Source: Natronomonas marina (GTDB taxonomy: Archaea; Halobacteriota; Halobacteria; Halobacteriales; Haloarculaceae). Taken from it: 64,000 nucleotides of DNA. Location: the NCBI RefSeq assembly GCF_024298905.1, contig NZ_CP101154.1:3060932-3124931 (forward strand), given 5' to 3'. Numbering within the stretch: position 1 is the first letter of the stretch; the number at the start of each line of letters is the position of its first letter. This document shows positions 46,021 through 54,874 of the stretch, piece by piece. Under the pieces are notes generated by a model. The model ran no database searches. It saw only the letters and a list, made by a program, of their open reading frames with translations, and had not been told where the DNA came from. Position numbers and translations under genes: made by a program.

Positions 46021-46743
46021 ATGGAGTGTCGGTGCTGTTCGAGCGACCTCGAACGACCGGGCGACTACTGTCTGGTCTGCCGAAGCGCCAACGCCGACAC
46101 CGTCGTCGTCGACTGCGAGCGCGAGCGGGCGACCGTCACCAGCCTCCTCGACGACGAAGTCGTCGCCGAGCGGACCGTCACGACCGCCGAGGAGGACGAC
46201 GAACGGTGGGCGCCGGCAGAACTCCGCAACTACGCCGGCCGCATCGCCGACGAGGTCCGCCGGAAGCGCCCCGAGGAGGTGTACGCCGCCGGCGACCGGG
46301 AGGTGCTCGCGGCCGTCCGTGCGGACCTCCACTACCCCTTCTACCGGGTCCGGGACGAGGACCCCATCGAGGCGGTGCGACAGCGGCGCGGCGAACCGGC
46401 CCTGGAGGTCGTCGAGGCCACCGTCGCCGAGAAACTCGGCGGCAGCCACTCGACGCTCATCGGTGGCCGCGACGGTCAGGCGGCCCTAGAGACGGTCGCC
46501 GACCACCCCCACGTCAAGAAGATCGTCCCCGGTCCAATCGACGCCGGCGGGTCGGGCTCTCGGACCGGCGTCCGGGCGAAGGCCACGCGGGCCGACGACA
46601 CCGGCAACGTCCGCCTGCTGATACGGGACGGCTCCAGCGTCCAGGAGAACCGCGTCGTCACGACGGCCGGCGACCGGAAACTCGGCGAGCACGTCCGGGC
46701 CGACCTCAACGACGCGCTCACCGAGGCGGGTTTCCGGGACTAG
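46021..46743 (+). CDS. DUF2103-type zinc-ribbon protein
   Basis: 240 residues. Two CxxC pairs near the N-terminus (CRCC and CLVC, residues 3-20) form a zinc ribbon. The conserved block KLGGSHSTLIGGRDGQAALETV and DHPHVKKIVPGPIDAGGSGS marks the DUF2103 family of archaea. The remaining half ends GNVRLLIRDGSSVQENRVVTTA. The His/Lys-rich block could bind RNA or metal, but no function is established. Convergent with the next gene, overlapping by 4 bases. Confidence 0.85.
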   Translation: MECRCCSSDLERPGDYCLVCRSANADTVVVDCERERATVTSLLDDEVVAERTVTTAEEDDERWAPAELRNYAGRIADEVRRKRPEEVYAAGDREVLAAVRADLHYPFYRVRDEDPIEAVRQRRGEPALEVVEATVAEKLGGSHSTLIGGRDGQAALETVADHPHVKKIVPGPIDAGGSGSRTGVRAKATRADDTGNVRLLIRDGSSVQENRVVTTAGDRKLGEHVRADLNDALTEAGFRD

Positions 46744-47057
46744 TCCGGGGCGGCCTCGCTCTGGACGAGCCACCCGCCCTCGATTCCGCAGGCCGCCCGT
46801 TCCTCGAACTCGACGGCCGTCGCCGCCGCGAGGCGGGGGCCTCCCTCGACGCGTTCGACCCGGAGCGGGACGTCGAGCGCGTCGCCACAGCAGCCCACCC
46901 CGACGAACTCCTCCCAGACGTCGCCCGGTTCGGCCGACTCGTGGGTCTTCCGGAGGAACGCCCGGAACTCGGGCCGTTCGAGTTGCATCCGACCCCAGTC
47001 GCTGAGGTCGGCCGGATAGGACACCACCAGCCGGGTGGCCGCGTCGGTCGGTGCCAT
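46740..47057 (-). CDS. Small haloarchaeal protein of unknown function
   Basis: 105 residues from the ATG at 47057 ([20 protein letters not shown]). Soluble, with [21 protein letters not shown] and a Cys pair in [19 protein letters not shown]; another Cys lies in [12 protein letters not shown]. No family recognised. Its promoter would lie in the gap before rpl37ae, from which it is divergent. Confidence 0.7.
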   Translation of the reverse strand: MAPTDAATRLVVSYPADLSDWGRMQLERPEFRAFLRKTHESAEPGDVWEEFVGVGCCGDALDVPLRVERVEGGPRLAAATAVEFEERAACGIEGGWLVQSEAAPD

Positions 47058-47191
47058 GGTCGTCCCTCGGGTGGCGACCACGAAAGGGCTGTCGCCGCCG
47101 CTGGCGGGGCGCTCGGTCGAAGCGGGGGCGTCTACCGTCCCCGGGGCGAAACGTGGGGTTTATCCGTTCGCTGGGTCGACGATAACGTACT

Positions 47192-47461
47192 ATGGCCGAA
47201 CGAGGTTCGACCGGGAGCGCCGGGCGGTTCGGGGCCCGATACGGCCGGGTCGCCCGCCGCCGGGTCGCCGAAATCGAGGAGGACACCGAACAGGCACAGG
47301 TGGACGGCGACGACGTAAAGCGCGTCGGGACCGGCATCTGGGTCAACGAGGAGACGGGCGAGAAGTTCACCGGCGGCGCCTACCGGCCCCAGACGCCGGC
47401 CGGCAAGACCGTCACGCGGTCGATTCGCGCCGCCCTCGGCGAGGACGACACCGACGCATGA
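47192..47461 (+). CDS. rpl37ae: Ribosomal protein L37Ae lacking its zinc finger
   Basis: 89 residues. The ends are clearly L37Ae/eL43: [21 protein letters not shown] and [24 protein letters not shown]. The central zinc ribbon, which in most archaea has four Cys, reads [26 protein letters not shown] with no Cys at all. The cysteines have been replaced by polar residues while the fold-specific GTGIW is kept. Haloarchaea outside the Haloarcula group are known for losing such fingers. First gene of rpl37ae-rpoP-pcc1. Confidence 0.92.
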   Translation: MAERGSTGSAGRFGARYGRVARRRVAEIEEDTEQAQVDGDDVKRVGTGIWVNEETGEKFTGGAYRPQTPAGKTVTRSIRAALGEDDTDA

Positions 47462-47592
47462 GCTACAAGTGCTCCCGCTGCAAGCGCGACGTCGAACTCG
47501 ACGAGTACGGCGGCGTCCGCTGTCCGTACTGCGGGCACCGCGTCCTGCTGAAGGAGCGGAGCCGCGACGTCAAGGAAATCGACGTCCAGTAA
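47458..47592 (+). CDS. rpoP: RNA polymerase subunit P (Rpo12)
   Basis: 44 residues, homologue of eukaryotic RPABC4/Rpb12. The zinc ribbon has CSRC near the start and CPYC at residues 23-26, followed by the basic [14 protein letters not shown] tail. The start codon overlaps the rpl37ae stop by 4 bases (ATGA). It assembles on the large RNA polymerase subunits and helps promoter opening. Confidence 0.95.
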   Translation: MSYKCSRCKRDVELDEYGGVRCPYCGHRVLLKERSRDVKEIDVQ

Positions 47593-47608
47593 GCTGTTTT
47601 GCGGTCCC

Positions 47609-47884
47609 GTGACCGACGCGACGACGCCTCCCCACGCCGCCGACCTGACCTTTCGCTACGACGACGGCGAGGCAGCGGCGCTGGTCGCCGACGCCGTCCG
47701 CCAGGAGGTCGACGAGATCGAGGGCGACCGGACGACGGCGACCGTCCACCGGGCGGACGCCGCCGTCCGCATCGAGATCGCGGCCGACGACCTCGTGGCG
47801 CTGCGGGCCGGCCTGAACACCTGGGGTACGCTCGTCGAGGTCGCAGAGCGGGCCGTCGAGGCCGGACGGACGGCTGACGGCTGA
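47609..47884 (+). CDS. pcc1: KEOPS complex subunit Pcc1
   Basis: 91 residues from a GTG at 47609. Pcc1 dimerises and joins two KEOPS units in threonylcarbamoylation of tRNA. Family features are LTFRYDDGEAAALVADAV, RTTATVHRADAAVRIEIAADDLVALRAGLNTW, with the conserved Leu-Arg-Ala-Gly-Leu-Asn turn. Third gene of the rpl37ae-rpoP-pcc1 operon. Cgi121 is encoded at 3.1 kb. Confidence 0.9.
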   Translation: MTDATTPPHAADLTFRYDDGEAAALVADAVRQEVDEIEGDRTTATVHRADAAVRIEIAADDLVALRAGLNTWGTLVEVAERAVEAGRTADG

Positions 47885-47908
47885 GGCGGGCGGCCGAAAA
47901 CGAGGCGT

Positions 47909-48868
47909 TCAGGCCGCGGCGAGGCCCTGTTCGGCCTCGAGCAGTTCGTGATAGCGGTTGCGGATGGTGACCTCGGAGATGTCGGCGACCTCCGAGACGG
48001 CGGCCTGGGTCGTCTTCTCGTTGGTCAGAAGCGAGGCGGCGTAGACGGCCGCCGCGGCCAGTCCGACCGGCGACTTCCCGGAGTGGACGCCCTGCTCTTT
48101 GGCGTTCCGCAGCAGTTTCCGGGCGCGGTTCTCGGCCTCGTCGGAGAGGTCGAGATCGCTGGCGAACCGGGGGACGTAGCTCTCGGGGTCGGCGGGCTTG
48201 ACCTCGAGGCCCAGTTCGCGGACCACGTACCGGTAGGTGCGGGCGATTTCGCTCTTCTCGACGCGGGAGACCGCCGACACCTCGTCGAGGCTCCGGGGAA
48301 CGCCGGCCTGCCGGGCGGCGGCGTAGACCGACGACGTCGAGACGCCCTCGATGGACCGTCCCGGCAGGAGGTTCTCGTCGAGCGCGCGGCGGTAGATGAC
48401 CGACGCCGTCTCGCGGACGCTCTCGGGGAGGCCCAGCGCCGACGCCATGCGGTCGATTTCGCCGAGCGCCTGCTTGAGATTGCGCTCTTTCGAGTCGCGG
48501 GTGCGGAACCGCTCGTTCCACTTGCGGAGTCGCTGCATCTTCTGGCGCTGGCGGGCGTCCAGGGAGTTGCCGTAGGCGTCCTTGTCCTGCCAGCCGATGT
48601 TCGTCGAGAGGCCCTCGTCGTGCATCATCTTCGTCGTCGGGGCGCCGACGCGGGACTTCTCGTCCTTCTCGGCGGAGTCGAAGGCGCGCCACTCCGGCCC
48701 GCGGTCGATCTCGTCTTCCTCGACGACGAGACCGCAGTCCCGACACACGGTCTCGCCGTGCTCGGTGTCGGCGCTCACGCGACCGCCGCACTCCGGACAG
48801 CCCGCGCGCTCGTCTCGTTCGGTCTCCGTTTCCTCCTCGGTCGTTCGCATTCGTGTGTGCTCGCTCAT
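47909..48868 (-). CDS. tfb: Transcription initiation factor TFB, second copy
   Basis: 319 residues. Zinc ribbon CPECGGRVS / [14 protein letters not shown], linker [18 protein letters not shown], cyclin folds and terminal helix-turn-helix [18 protein letters not shown]. It differs from the TFB at 17 kb in the reader region (NIGWQDKDAYGNSLDARQRQKM against a Lys/Arg-rich SSKKRSQM) and in the acidic N-terminus. That suggests another promoter set or condition. Probably preceded by a leader of about 60 bases (TATA CAGTTAAATG near 48951-48960 on the minus strand). Convergent with pcc1. Confidence 0.95.
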   Translation of the reverse strand: MSEHTRMRTTEEETETERDERAGCPECGGRVSADTEHGETVCRDCGLVVEEDEIDRGPEWRAFDSAEKDEKSRVGAPTTKMMHDEGLSTNIGWQDKDAYGNSLDARQRQKMQRLRKWNERFRTRDSKERNLKQALGEIDRMASALGLPESVRETASVIYRRALDENLLPGRSIEGVSTSSVYAAARQAGVPRSLDEVSAVSRVEKSEIARTYRYVVRELGLEVKPADPESYVPRFASDLDLSDEAENRARKLLRNAKEQGVHSGKSPVGLAAAAVYAASLLTNEKTTQAAVSEVADISEVTIRNRYHELLEAEQGLAAA

Positions 48869-49028
48869 GCTACGGGGCGGGTGCTACCAGGCAGGGGAAC
48901 TCCCCGAAAAGACCCGGTCAGCTATCGGTACTCGAAAGACGGTCGAAAGACATTTAACTGTTGTGTTATTTTCGGGCGATGATTCGGTAGCCCGTCCCTC
49001 CAGGCCGAATCGAGAACCGTGAAGGTTC

Positions 49029-49036
49029 CCTTTATG
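49029..49036 (+). promoter_or_regulatory. TATA box for the lipoprotein gene
   Basis: CCTTTATG at 49029-49036 lies about 28 bp before the GTG at 49061. It overlaps the upstream in-frame ATG at 49034, so that ATG cannot be the start. Confidence 0.55.
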
Positions 49037-49060
49037 ATCCGGGCGGGATACGTTCGTTCC

Positions 49061-49543
49061 GTGTCCTCCCCGAACAGACGCTCCCTTCTGACCTCGCTCG
49101 GCGCTGTGACCGTCGGTGGCCTGGCCGGCTGTACGTCCCTGCTGGATCGGGAGCCGCCGGCGGGGAGCCTCCGGTTCGAGAACGACCTGCCGCACGCGAT
49201 CCGGTTCGAGGTCACCGGCGTCGGCACCGAACCCGGTGAGGAGCCCGGTGGGGTCACCGGCGACGTGACCGTCCCGCCCGCACAGCGGGAGTTGACCGCG
49301 TCGGCGGCCGTCGACGCGGGGACGGGCGAGACCTACGAGGGCGTCTTCACCGAACCGGTCTGGTACGGCGTCCGGTTCGAACTGGACGGCGAGCCCCCGG
49401 AGAACGACGCCGGCGAAACGGCGTTCAACCCCGCCGGCGTCGACGGCGGGACCACCGAGTACCTCACGGGGAAAGTCTACGAGTCCGGGAAGTTCTCCTG
49501 GGTCGTCAGTTCGACGGACGACGCCGGGCGTTTCGACGCGTAG
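49061..49543 (+). CDS. Tat-exported lipoprotein of unknown function
   Basis: 160 residues from a GTG at 49061 (VSSPNRRSLLTSLGAVTVGG). The signal has the twin-arginine motif NRRSLLTSL and lipobox GLAGC, so the mature protein is lipid-anchored outside the cell. The rest is a single beta-rich domain (GSLRFENDLPHAIRFEVTGVG; TYEGVFTEPVWYGVRFELDG), acidic as in haloarchaea. It resembles no family I can name. Start chosen from the TATA box position. Confidence 0.75.
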   Translation: MSSPNRRSLLTSLGAVTVGGLAGCTSLLDREPPAGSLRFENDLPHAIRFEVTGVGTEPGEEPGGVTGDVTVPPAQRELTASAAVDAGTGETYEGVFTEPVWYGVRFELDGEPPENDAGETAFNPAGVDGGTTEYLTGKVYESGKFSWVVSSTDDAGRFDA

Positions 49544-49554
49544 CCGTCACGGTT

Positions 49555-51360
49555 TCACTCCCGGACGGCCGCCTCGCCGTCGACCTCGCGGGACTCCTCG
49601 ACGGCCTCGGTCAGCGAGACGTTGAAGAGCAGCGTCGAGGCGACGCCGCCGACGACGGTGACGATGTTCTTGATGGCGTGGTCGACGATGGCGGCCGCCA
49701 GCGCTACCGAGGTCCCGACCGGCGTCAGGACGAAGACGATGAGAGTGAAGGCGCCCTCGTAGAGACCGACGCCGCCGGGCGACAGCGGCAGCACCTTCGC
49801 CAGGTTGCCGACGCTGACGGCGAAGAAGCCGACGGCGACCAGTTCCCACAGCGCGAGGTCGACGCCGAAGGCGGCGAAGACGACCAGCGCGGTGGCGACG
49901 TCGAGTCCCCAGATGGCGAGGCTGGAGGCGCCGACGACGGCGAAGGCGCGGCGGTCCCGGGCGACCGTCTGGACGTCGCCCGCGAACCGCTCGACGATGC
50001 CCGCGACGTAGTCGACGTAGGAGTCGCTGCTGACGCGGCCCAGCGTCGCCCGCACGAGGTTGCGGTCCGAGCGGGCCGTGGCGACGATGACGGCGACGGC
50101 GGCGACGGCGGCCACGCCGACGCCGCCGGCGACGAGTACCGCCGTCCGGCCGCTGGCTCCGGTGTCGCCCGCCTCGGCCGTCCCGATGGCTGTCACGTCG
50201 ACGCCGGCGGCCGCGAGTGCCAGGAACGTCGCGCCCGCCATCGCCGCGATGGTCAACAGGTCGAAGACCCGCTCGATGGCGAGCGACGCGAAGCCGCTCG
50301 GGTACGGGATTCCCCGGCGGGCCTTGACGATGTAGGCACGCACGGCGTCGCCGGCCCGCGCCGGGAAGACGAGGTTGCCGGTCTGGCTGATGAACACCGC
50401 GCCCGTGAGGAAGCCGACCCGCTCGCGGTAGCCCAACTCCGCGAGGATGTCCCGGTAGCGGAGCCCCCGCAGCGGCCACGACAGCAGGTAGACGACCGTC
50501 GCGGCGGCAATCAGCGCCGGGTCGGCGTTGCGCATCTCCGCCAGCACCGCCCGCGGGTCCAGATAGACGGTCATCAGCGCGAGGGCGGCGACGACGAGCA
50601 ACGTCCCCGCGGCCATCGTCACCCGGCGGTCGATGCGCGGCCGGACGCCGAGTTGCCACCAGAGTCGGAGTATCTGGCTGCCCATCCCGAAGATGTCCCG
50701 GACCAGATCGACCGTGGTGTCGCCCCTCGGCTCCCACTCGACGGGGAACTCCTTTATTTCGTAGCCGGCCCGCTGGGCGCGGACGAGCACCTCGGTGTCC
50801 CAGAACCAGTGGTCGTCCTCGACGTCGTCGACGAGCGCCAAAAGCGCCTCCCGGTCGAAGGCCTTGAATCCGCACTGGTGGTCGTACATCGGCGACCGGA
50901 GGAACAGCCGGACCAGGGCGTTGAACCCCGTCGAGGCGACGCCGCGCTCTGGGTCCCGCTCCTGTTCGCTGCCGGGGACCCGCCGGGAGCCGGTGGCGAC
51001 GGCGTACTCGCCGGACCGGACCGACTCGACCAGTTCCTCGAGGTGGCGCATGTCCGTCGCCAGGTCGGTGTCGAAGTACACGAGCACGTCGCCGTGGCTC
51101 TCGCGGAAAGCCTGCTCGAGGGCGCCGCCGCGGCCGAGCCGGTCGTCGCTGTGGACGTGCCGCACCCGTTCGTCCTCGGCGGCCATCCGGTCGGCGATTT
51201 CCGGCGTGCGGTCGTCGCAGCCGTCCTCGGCGACGATGACCTCGAAACTGCCGGCGGGGAGGAAGTCGGCGAGCGTCGACAGCGTCACCTCGACGGTGTG
51301 CTCGATTGTGTCCGCCTCGTTGTAGGCGGGCAAGACGACGCTCACCTCCCGGTTCGTCAT
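49555..51360 (-). CDS. aglD: Glycosyltransferase AglD (S-layer N-glycosylation) with C-terminal flippase-like membrane domain
   Basis: 601 residues. Residues 5-230 are a GT2 dolichyl-phosphate mannosyltransferase-like domain: VVLPAYNEADTIEHTVE, DTD motif at 97-99 (YFDTDLATDM), DDHWFWDTEVL with the catalytic acidic residue, and a later basic loop. Residues 250-590 are seven or eight membrane helices of the lysylphosphatidylglycerol synthetase/flippase-like family (LPLSPGGVGLYEGAF). This fused layout matches Haloferax volcanii AglD, which helps add the final hexose of the N-glycan. Divergent from the zim gene, which is also close to aglD in Haloferax. Confidence 0.85.
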   Translation of the reverse strand: MTNREVSVVLPAYNEADTIEHTVEVTLSTLADFLPAGSFEVIVAEDGCDDRTPEIADRMAAEDERVRHVHSDDRLGRGGALEQAFRESHGDVLVYFDTDLATDMRHLEELVESVRSGEYAVATGSRRVPGSEQERDPERGVASTGFNALVRLFLRSPMYDHQCGFKAFDREALLALVDDVEDDHWFWDTEVLVRAQRAGYEIKEFPVEWEPRGDTTVDLVRDIFGMGSQILRLWWQLGVRPRIDRRVTMAAGTLLVVAALALMTVYLDPRAVLAEMRNADPALIAAATVVYLLSWPLRGLRYRDILAELGYRERVGFLTGAVFISQTGNLVFPARAGDAVRAYIVKARRGIPYPSGFASLAIERVFDLLTIAAMAGATFLALAAAGVDVTAIGTAEAGDTGASGRTAVLVAGGVGVAAVAAVAVIVATARSDRNLVRATLGRVSSDSYVDYVAGIVERFAGDVQTVARDRRAFAVVGASSLAIWGLDVATALVVFAAFGVDLALWELVAVGFFAVSVGNLAKVLPLSPGGVGLYEGAFTLIVFVLTPVGTSVALAAAIVDHAIKNIVTVVGGVASTLLFNVSLTEAVEESREVDGEAAVRE

Positions 51361-51461
51361 CGGCCGTGTGTCGGGAAGCCCCGCGTATCAAGTTTCTGTC
51401 TCACCACGAGCCGCCGCCAGCGGACCGCAAGAACCGTAAGCCGACCGGGCGATTCCCGTCC

Positions 51462-52493
51462 GTGGAGACGACACACGAGATACGTGTCGGCGACGCCCGC
51501 GAACTCGACCTCACGCCGGGCAGCGTCGAGCTGGTCGTCACCTCGCCGCCGTATCCGATGGTCGAGATGTGGGACGACGCCTTCGCCGCCCAGAGCCCGG
51601 CGGCCGCCGAGGCGCTGGACGCCGGCGACGGCGAGGCCGCCTTCGAGGCGATGCACGCCCTGCTCGACGACGTCTGGGACCGGGTCGCCGACGCGCTCCG
51701 CCCCGGCGGCGTCGCCGCCGTCAACGTCGGCGACGCGACCCGGCGCGTCGACGGCGAGTTCCGGCTGTACCCCAACCACGCCCGCATCGTCGAGGCGCTG
51801 TCGGCGGCCGGTCTCACCCAGCTTCCGGGCATCATCTGGCGCAAGCCGACCAACAGCACGGCGAAGTTCATGGGGTCGGGGACGCTGCCGACCAACGCCT
51901 ACGCGACCCTCGAGCACGAGCACGTCCTCCTGTTCCGGAAGGGCGACACCCGGTCGTTCCCGCCGAACGACGCCGACCGCTACGCGTCGGCGTTCTTCTG
52001 GGAGGAGCGCAACGAGTGGTTCTCCGACTGCTGGGAGGTCCGCGGCACGAGTCAGGCGCTCTCGCCCGACGACGGCCGGCGGGAGCGGTCGGGTGCCTTC
52101 CCGCTGGAGATTCCGCTCCGGCTCGTCCGGATGTACTCCGTGCGGGGCGACACGGTGCTGGACCCGTTCGTCGGTACCGGCACCACCTCGCTGGCGGCGC
52201 TGCTGGCGGGCCGGTCGTCGGTCGGCGTCGAGCGGGACCCCGAACTGGCGTCGGCCTTCGGCGAGCGGGCCGCGGGGACGCCGGCCCACGCCGACCGGAT
52301 GGCCGAGCGCCGCCTCCGGCGCCACCGCGAGTTCGTCGCCGACAACCCCGAGACGGTCAACTACGAGGCCGACCACTACGACACCCGCGTCGTCACGAAG
52401 GCCGAACGCGAGATCCGGCTGTCGACGGTGACCGACATCGAGCGCGTCGGCGACGACCCGCTACGGGTTCGCGCCACACACGAGGCGTACTGA
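51462..52493 (+). CDS. zim: DNA N4-cytosine methyltransferase, likely Zim (CTAG modification)
   Basis: 343 residues from a GTG at 51462. Beta-class amino-methyltransferase order: catalytic TSPPYPMVEMWDD first, then FYAD-like parts, and the SAM motif DPFVGTGTTSLAALLAG near residue 233. SPPY indicates N4-cytosine. The neighbourhood (aglD beside it) matches Haloferax, where the orphan CTAG methylase Zim lies a few genes from aglD. No restriction enzyme is near. Probably a conserved epigenetic or mismatch-avoiding methylase, not half of a restriction system. Confidence 0.85.
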   Translation: METTHEIRVGDARELDLTPGSVELVVTSPPYPMVEMWDDAFAAQSPAAAEALDAGDGEAAFEAMHALLDDVWDRVADALRPGGVAAVNVGDATRRVDGEFRLYPNHARIVEALSAAGLTQLPGIIWRKPTNSTAKFMGSGTLPTNAYATLEHEHVLLFRKGDTRSFPPNDADRYASAFFWEERNEWFSDCWEVRGTSQALSPDDGRRERSGAFPLEIPLRLVRMYSVRGDTVLDPFVGTGTTSLAALLAGRSSVGVERDPELASAFGERAAGTPAHADRMAERRLRRHREFVADNPETVNYEADHYDTRVVTKAEREIRLSTVTDIERVGDDPLRVRATHEAY

Positions 52494-52547
52494 CCGGCGG
52501 CCTCCGCGACCCACGAGCACTATTACTCGCCGGCCCGAGGCCCGAAC

Positions 52548-53222
52548 ATGACCCTCGACTTCGAGTCGTTCACGCTGGCGGCGGCGACGGCGGACCTCGA
52601 CGAGGAGCCCGCCGCCCGCGAGCACGCCGACTGCGTGGAGTTCCGGATGGACCTGGCCGACGAGCCGCTGGATGCGCTCGGGGCCTACGACGGCGACCTG
52701 CCGCTGCTCGTGACCAACCGCCCCGAGTGGGAAGGCGGCGAGGCGGAGCCGTCGGGCCGCATCGACACGCTGGAGACGGCGATCGAACACGAGGCGGTCG
52801 CGGCCGTCGACATCGAGCTGGCGACGCTGTCGGGCGGGGAGGGTCACGACCTCGTCGAGCGGGCGGCCGAACTGGGCGTCTCCGTCGTCGTCTCCACCCA
52901 CGACTTCGAGGAGACGCCGCCGCGGCCGGAACTCGGGCGACTCCTGACCCGGGCCGGCGGGGTGGGCGACGTGGCGAAACTCGCGGTCACCGCCGAGAAT
53001 CCCGACGACTGCCTCGACCTGCTGGCTGCGACGCGTGCCCACGCCGCCGAGGGCGCGACCGTGGCGACGATGGCGATGGGCGAGGTCGGCAAGCACACCC
53101 GCGCCGTCGCGCCGGTCTACGGCTCGAAGATCGGCTACGCGCCGGTCGACCCCGCGGAGGCGACCGCGCCGGGCCAGTACGACCTGGCGACGCTGCGGTC
53201 GCTGGTCGAGGGGCTGTCGTAG
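52548..53222 (+). CDS. aroD: 3-Dehydroquinate dehydratase, type I
   Basis: 224 residues. Third step of the shikimate pathway. The Schiff-base Lys144 is in DVAKLAVTA and the proton-shuttling His118 in VSTHDFEETP, both type I landmarks. N-terminal blocks CVEFRMDLA and LPLLVTNRPEWEGGE match archaeal enzymes. It acts after AroB' (56.5 kb). The two aromatic-pathway genes in this window are not in one operon. Confidence 0.92.
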   Translation: MTLDFESFTLAAATADLDEEPAAREHADCVEFRMDLADEPLDALGAYDGDLPLLVTNRPEWEGGEAEPSGRIDTLETAIEHEAVAAVDIELATLSGGEGHDLVERAAELGVSVVVSTHDFEETPPRPELGRLLTRAGGVGDVAKLAVTAENPDDCLDLLAATRAHAAEGATVATMAMGEVGKHTRAVAPVYGSKIGYAPVDPAEATAPGQYDLATLRSLVEGLS

Positions 53223-53256
53223 GGAGGGGCCGCGGGAACCGTCGCCGTCGGCTCCC

Positions 53257-54753
53257 TCAGAACGGGAACGACCGCTCCTCGCGCTGGACGGAAATCCACT
53301 TCTCCTCGGTGAGTTCCCGCATGATGGACTCGCCGTGGAACCGCCCGATTCCGGAGGCCTTCATGCCGCCGAACGGGACGGCGGGCTCCTCGTTGATTGG
53401 CTGGTCGTTGACGTGGACCATGCCGGCGTCGATGGCGTCGGCGACGTCCTCCGCGCGGTTGCGGTCGCTCGACCACACGGAGGCCGCCAGCCCGTACTCG
53501 GTGTCGTTGGCGAGTTCGACGGCCTCCTCGTCGTCGGAGAAGGGGATGACGGGCGCGACGGGGCCGAAGTGCTCGTTGCAGGCGGCGGCCATGTCGTTGG
53601 TGGCGTCCGACAGCACGGTCGGTTCGACGACGAGGCCGTCGTGGTCGCCGCCGGTCTCCAGCGTCGCGCCGGCCTCGACGGTCGACTCGACGTACTCGAG
53701 GATGGAGTCGCGCTGGGACTCGTTGATGATGGGACCGACGATGGTGGCGGGTTCGTGAGCGCTGCCGGTCGGCAGCATCTCGGCCTTCTCGACGAGGCCC
53801 TCGACGAACTCGTCGTAGACGGACTCGTGGACGAGGTGGCGGTTGATGGAGATGCAGACCTGGCCCTGGTGGGAGAAACTGCCGAAGGCGCTGCCGGCGA
53901 CGGCGTTCTCGAGGTCGGCGTCCTCCAGGACGACGTTGGGACCGTTGCCGCCCAACTCCATCGCGGGGAAGGCGAGCGTGTCGACGGCCTGCTTTGCGAC
54001 CCGTCGGCCGACGGGCGTCGAGCCGGTGAACGCGACCACGTCGACATCGGGGTGGCCGGCGACGCGGTCGCCGATGTCGCTGCCGCGGCCGGTGACGACG
54101 TTGACGAGGCCGTCCGGAACGCCGGCGGCCTCGAACAGTTTGCCGACGAGCAGCCCGCTCGTGACGGGCGTCTCGCTGGCGGGCTTGACGACGACGGCGT
54201 TGCCGAGGGCCACGGCCGGCGCGACGGCGCGGATGGCCAGGTGCAGCGGGAAGTTCCACGGCGGGATGACGGCGACGACGCCGGCGGGTTCGCGCTTGAC
54301 GAGGTTCTCCTTGCCGGCGATGGTCGAGTCGCGGACGTCGCCGCCGGCCTGGGCGGGCAGCGTCGCGGCCTCCTCGACGTCGGCCTCGGCGGTCCGTATC
54401 TCCATCGTGCTCTTGATTCGGCTGCTGCCGGACTCGGCGACGAGGAGTTCGGTGACCGTCTCCTCGTGGCGCTCCAGCAGGTCGGCGACCTCCCGGACCG
54501 CGGCGGTGCGGTCGGCGGCCGAGCGGTCGGCCCAGCCGGACTGGGCGGTCACGGCGGCGTCGTAGGCGTCGTCGACGTCGTCGACGGTCCCGGCCGGCAC
54601 CTCGCCCCACCGCTCGCGGGTCGAGGGGTCCGTCACGGTGATCGTCTCCCTGTCGCCGGGGGCGAGCCACTCGCCGCCGACGAGGAGTCGGTTCCAGTTC
54701 GCGTCCGCGTCGAGGTCGGGTGCGACCGCCTCGGATGGGGTGGACTGGGCCAT
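53257..54753 (-). CDS. NAD(P)-dependent aldehyde dehydrogenase
   Basis: 498 residues from the ATG at 54753. Catalytic Cys300 in HQGQVCISINRHLVH, general-base Glu266 in AMELGGNGPNVVL, Asn167 in PPWNFPLHLAI, and coenzyme motif FTGSTPVGRRV. This is the general ALDH superfamily; the Arg/His context resembles benzaldehyde/vanillin or succinate-semialdehyde types, but substrate cannot be fixed. Convergent with aroD. Its own promoter region lies between it and the zinc-ribbon gene at 54.9 kb. Confidence 0.92.
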   Translation of the reverse strand: MAQSTPSEAVAPDLDADANWNRLLVGGEWLAPGDRETITVTDPSTRERWGEVPAGTVDDVDDAYDAAVTAQSGWADRSAADRTAAVREVADLLERHEETVTELLVAESGSSRIKSTMEIRTAEADVEEAATLPAQAGGDVRDSTIAGKENLVKREPAGVVAVIPPWNFPLHLAIRAVAPAVALGNAVVVKPASETPVTSGLLVGKLFEAAGVPDGLVNVVTGRGSDIGDRVAGHPDVDVVAFTGSTPVGRRVAKQAVDTLAFPAMELGGNGPNVVLEDADLENAVAGSAFGSFSHQGQVCISINRHLVHESVYDEFVEGLVEKAEMLPTGSAHEPATIVGPIINESQRDSILEYVESTVEAGATLETGGDHDGLVVEPTVLSDATNDMAAACNEHFGPVAPVIPFSDDEEAVELANDTEYGLAASVWSSDRNRAEDVADAIDAGMVHVNDQPINEEPAVPFGGMKASGIGRFHGESIMRELTEEKWISVQREERSFPF

Positions 54754-54874
54754 CAATCGGTATCGGTTTCTCCGACCCTCAAATCTGTCGGTTCTGGAAC
54801 TGGTAGCGGTTACTCCAGCGTGTGAGGCGAGCGCCCGCAGGCTTAAGCGTCCGCGTCCGGTAGCCCCCGGCGGG

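Noticed and set aside
49678..52431. A 917-codon plus-strand frame over aglD and zim
   Set aside because: It covers aglD in antisense and continues out of frame through zim. Both have clear domain motifs in their own frames.
51462..52493. Restriction-modification system
   Set aside because: Only the methylase is present; neighbours are aglD and aroD with no nuclease or specificity gene.
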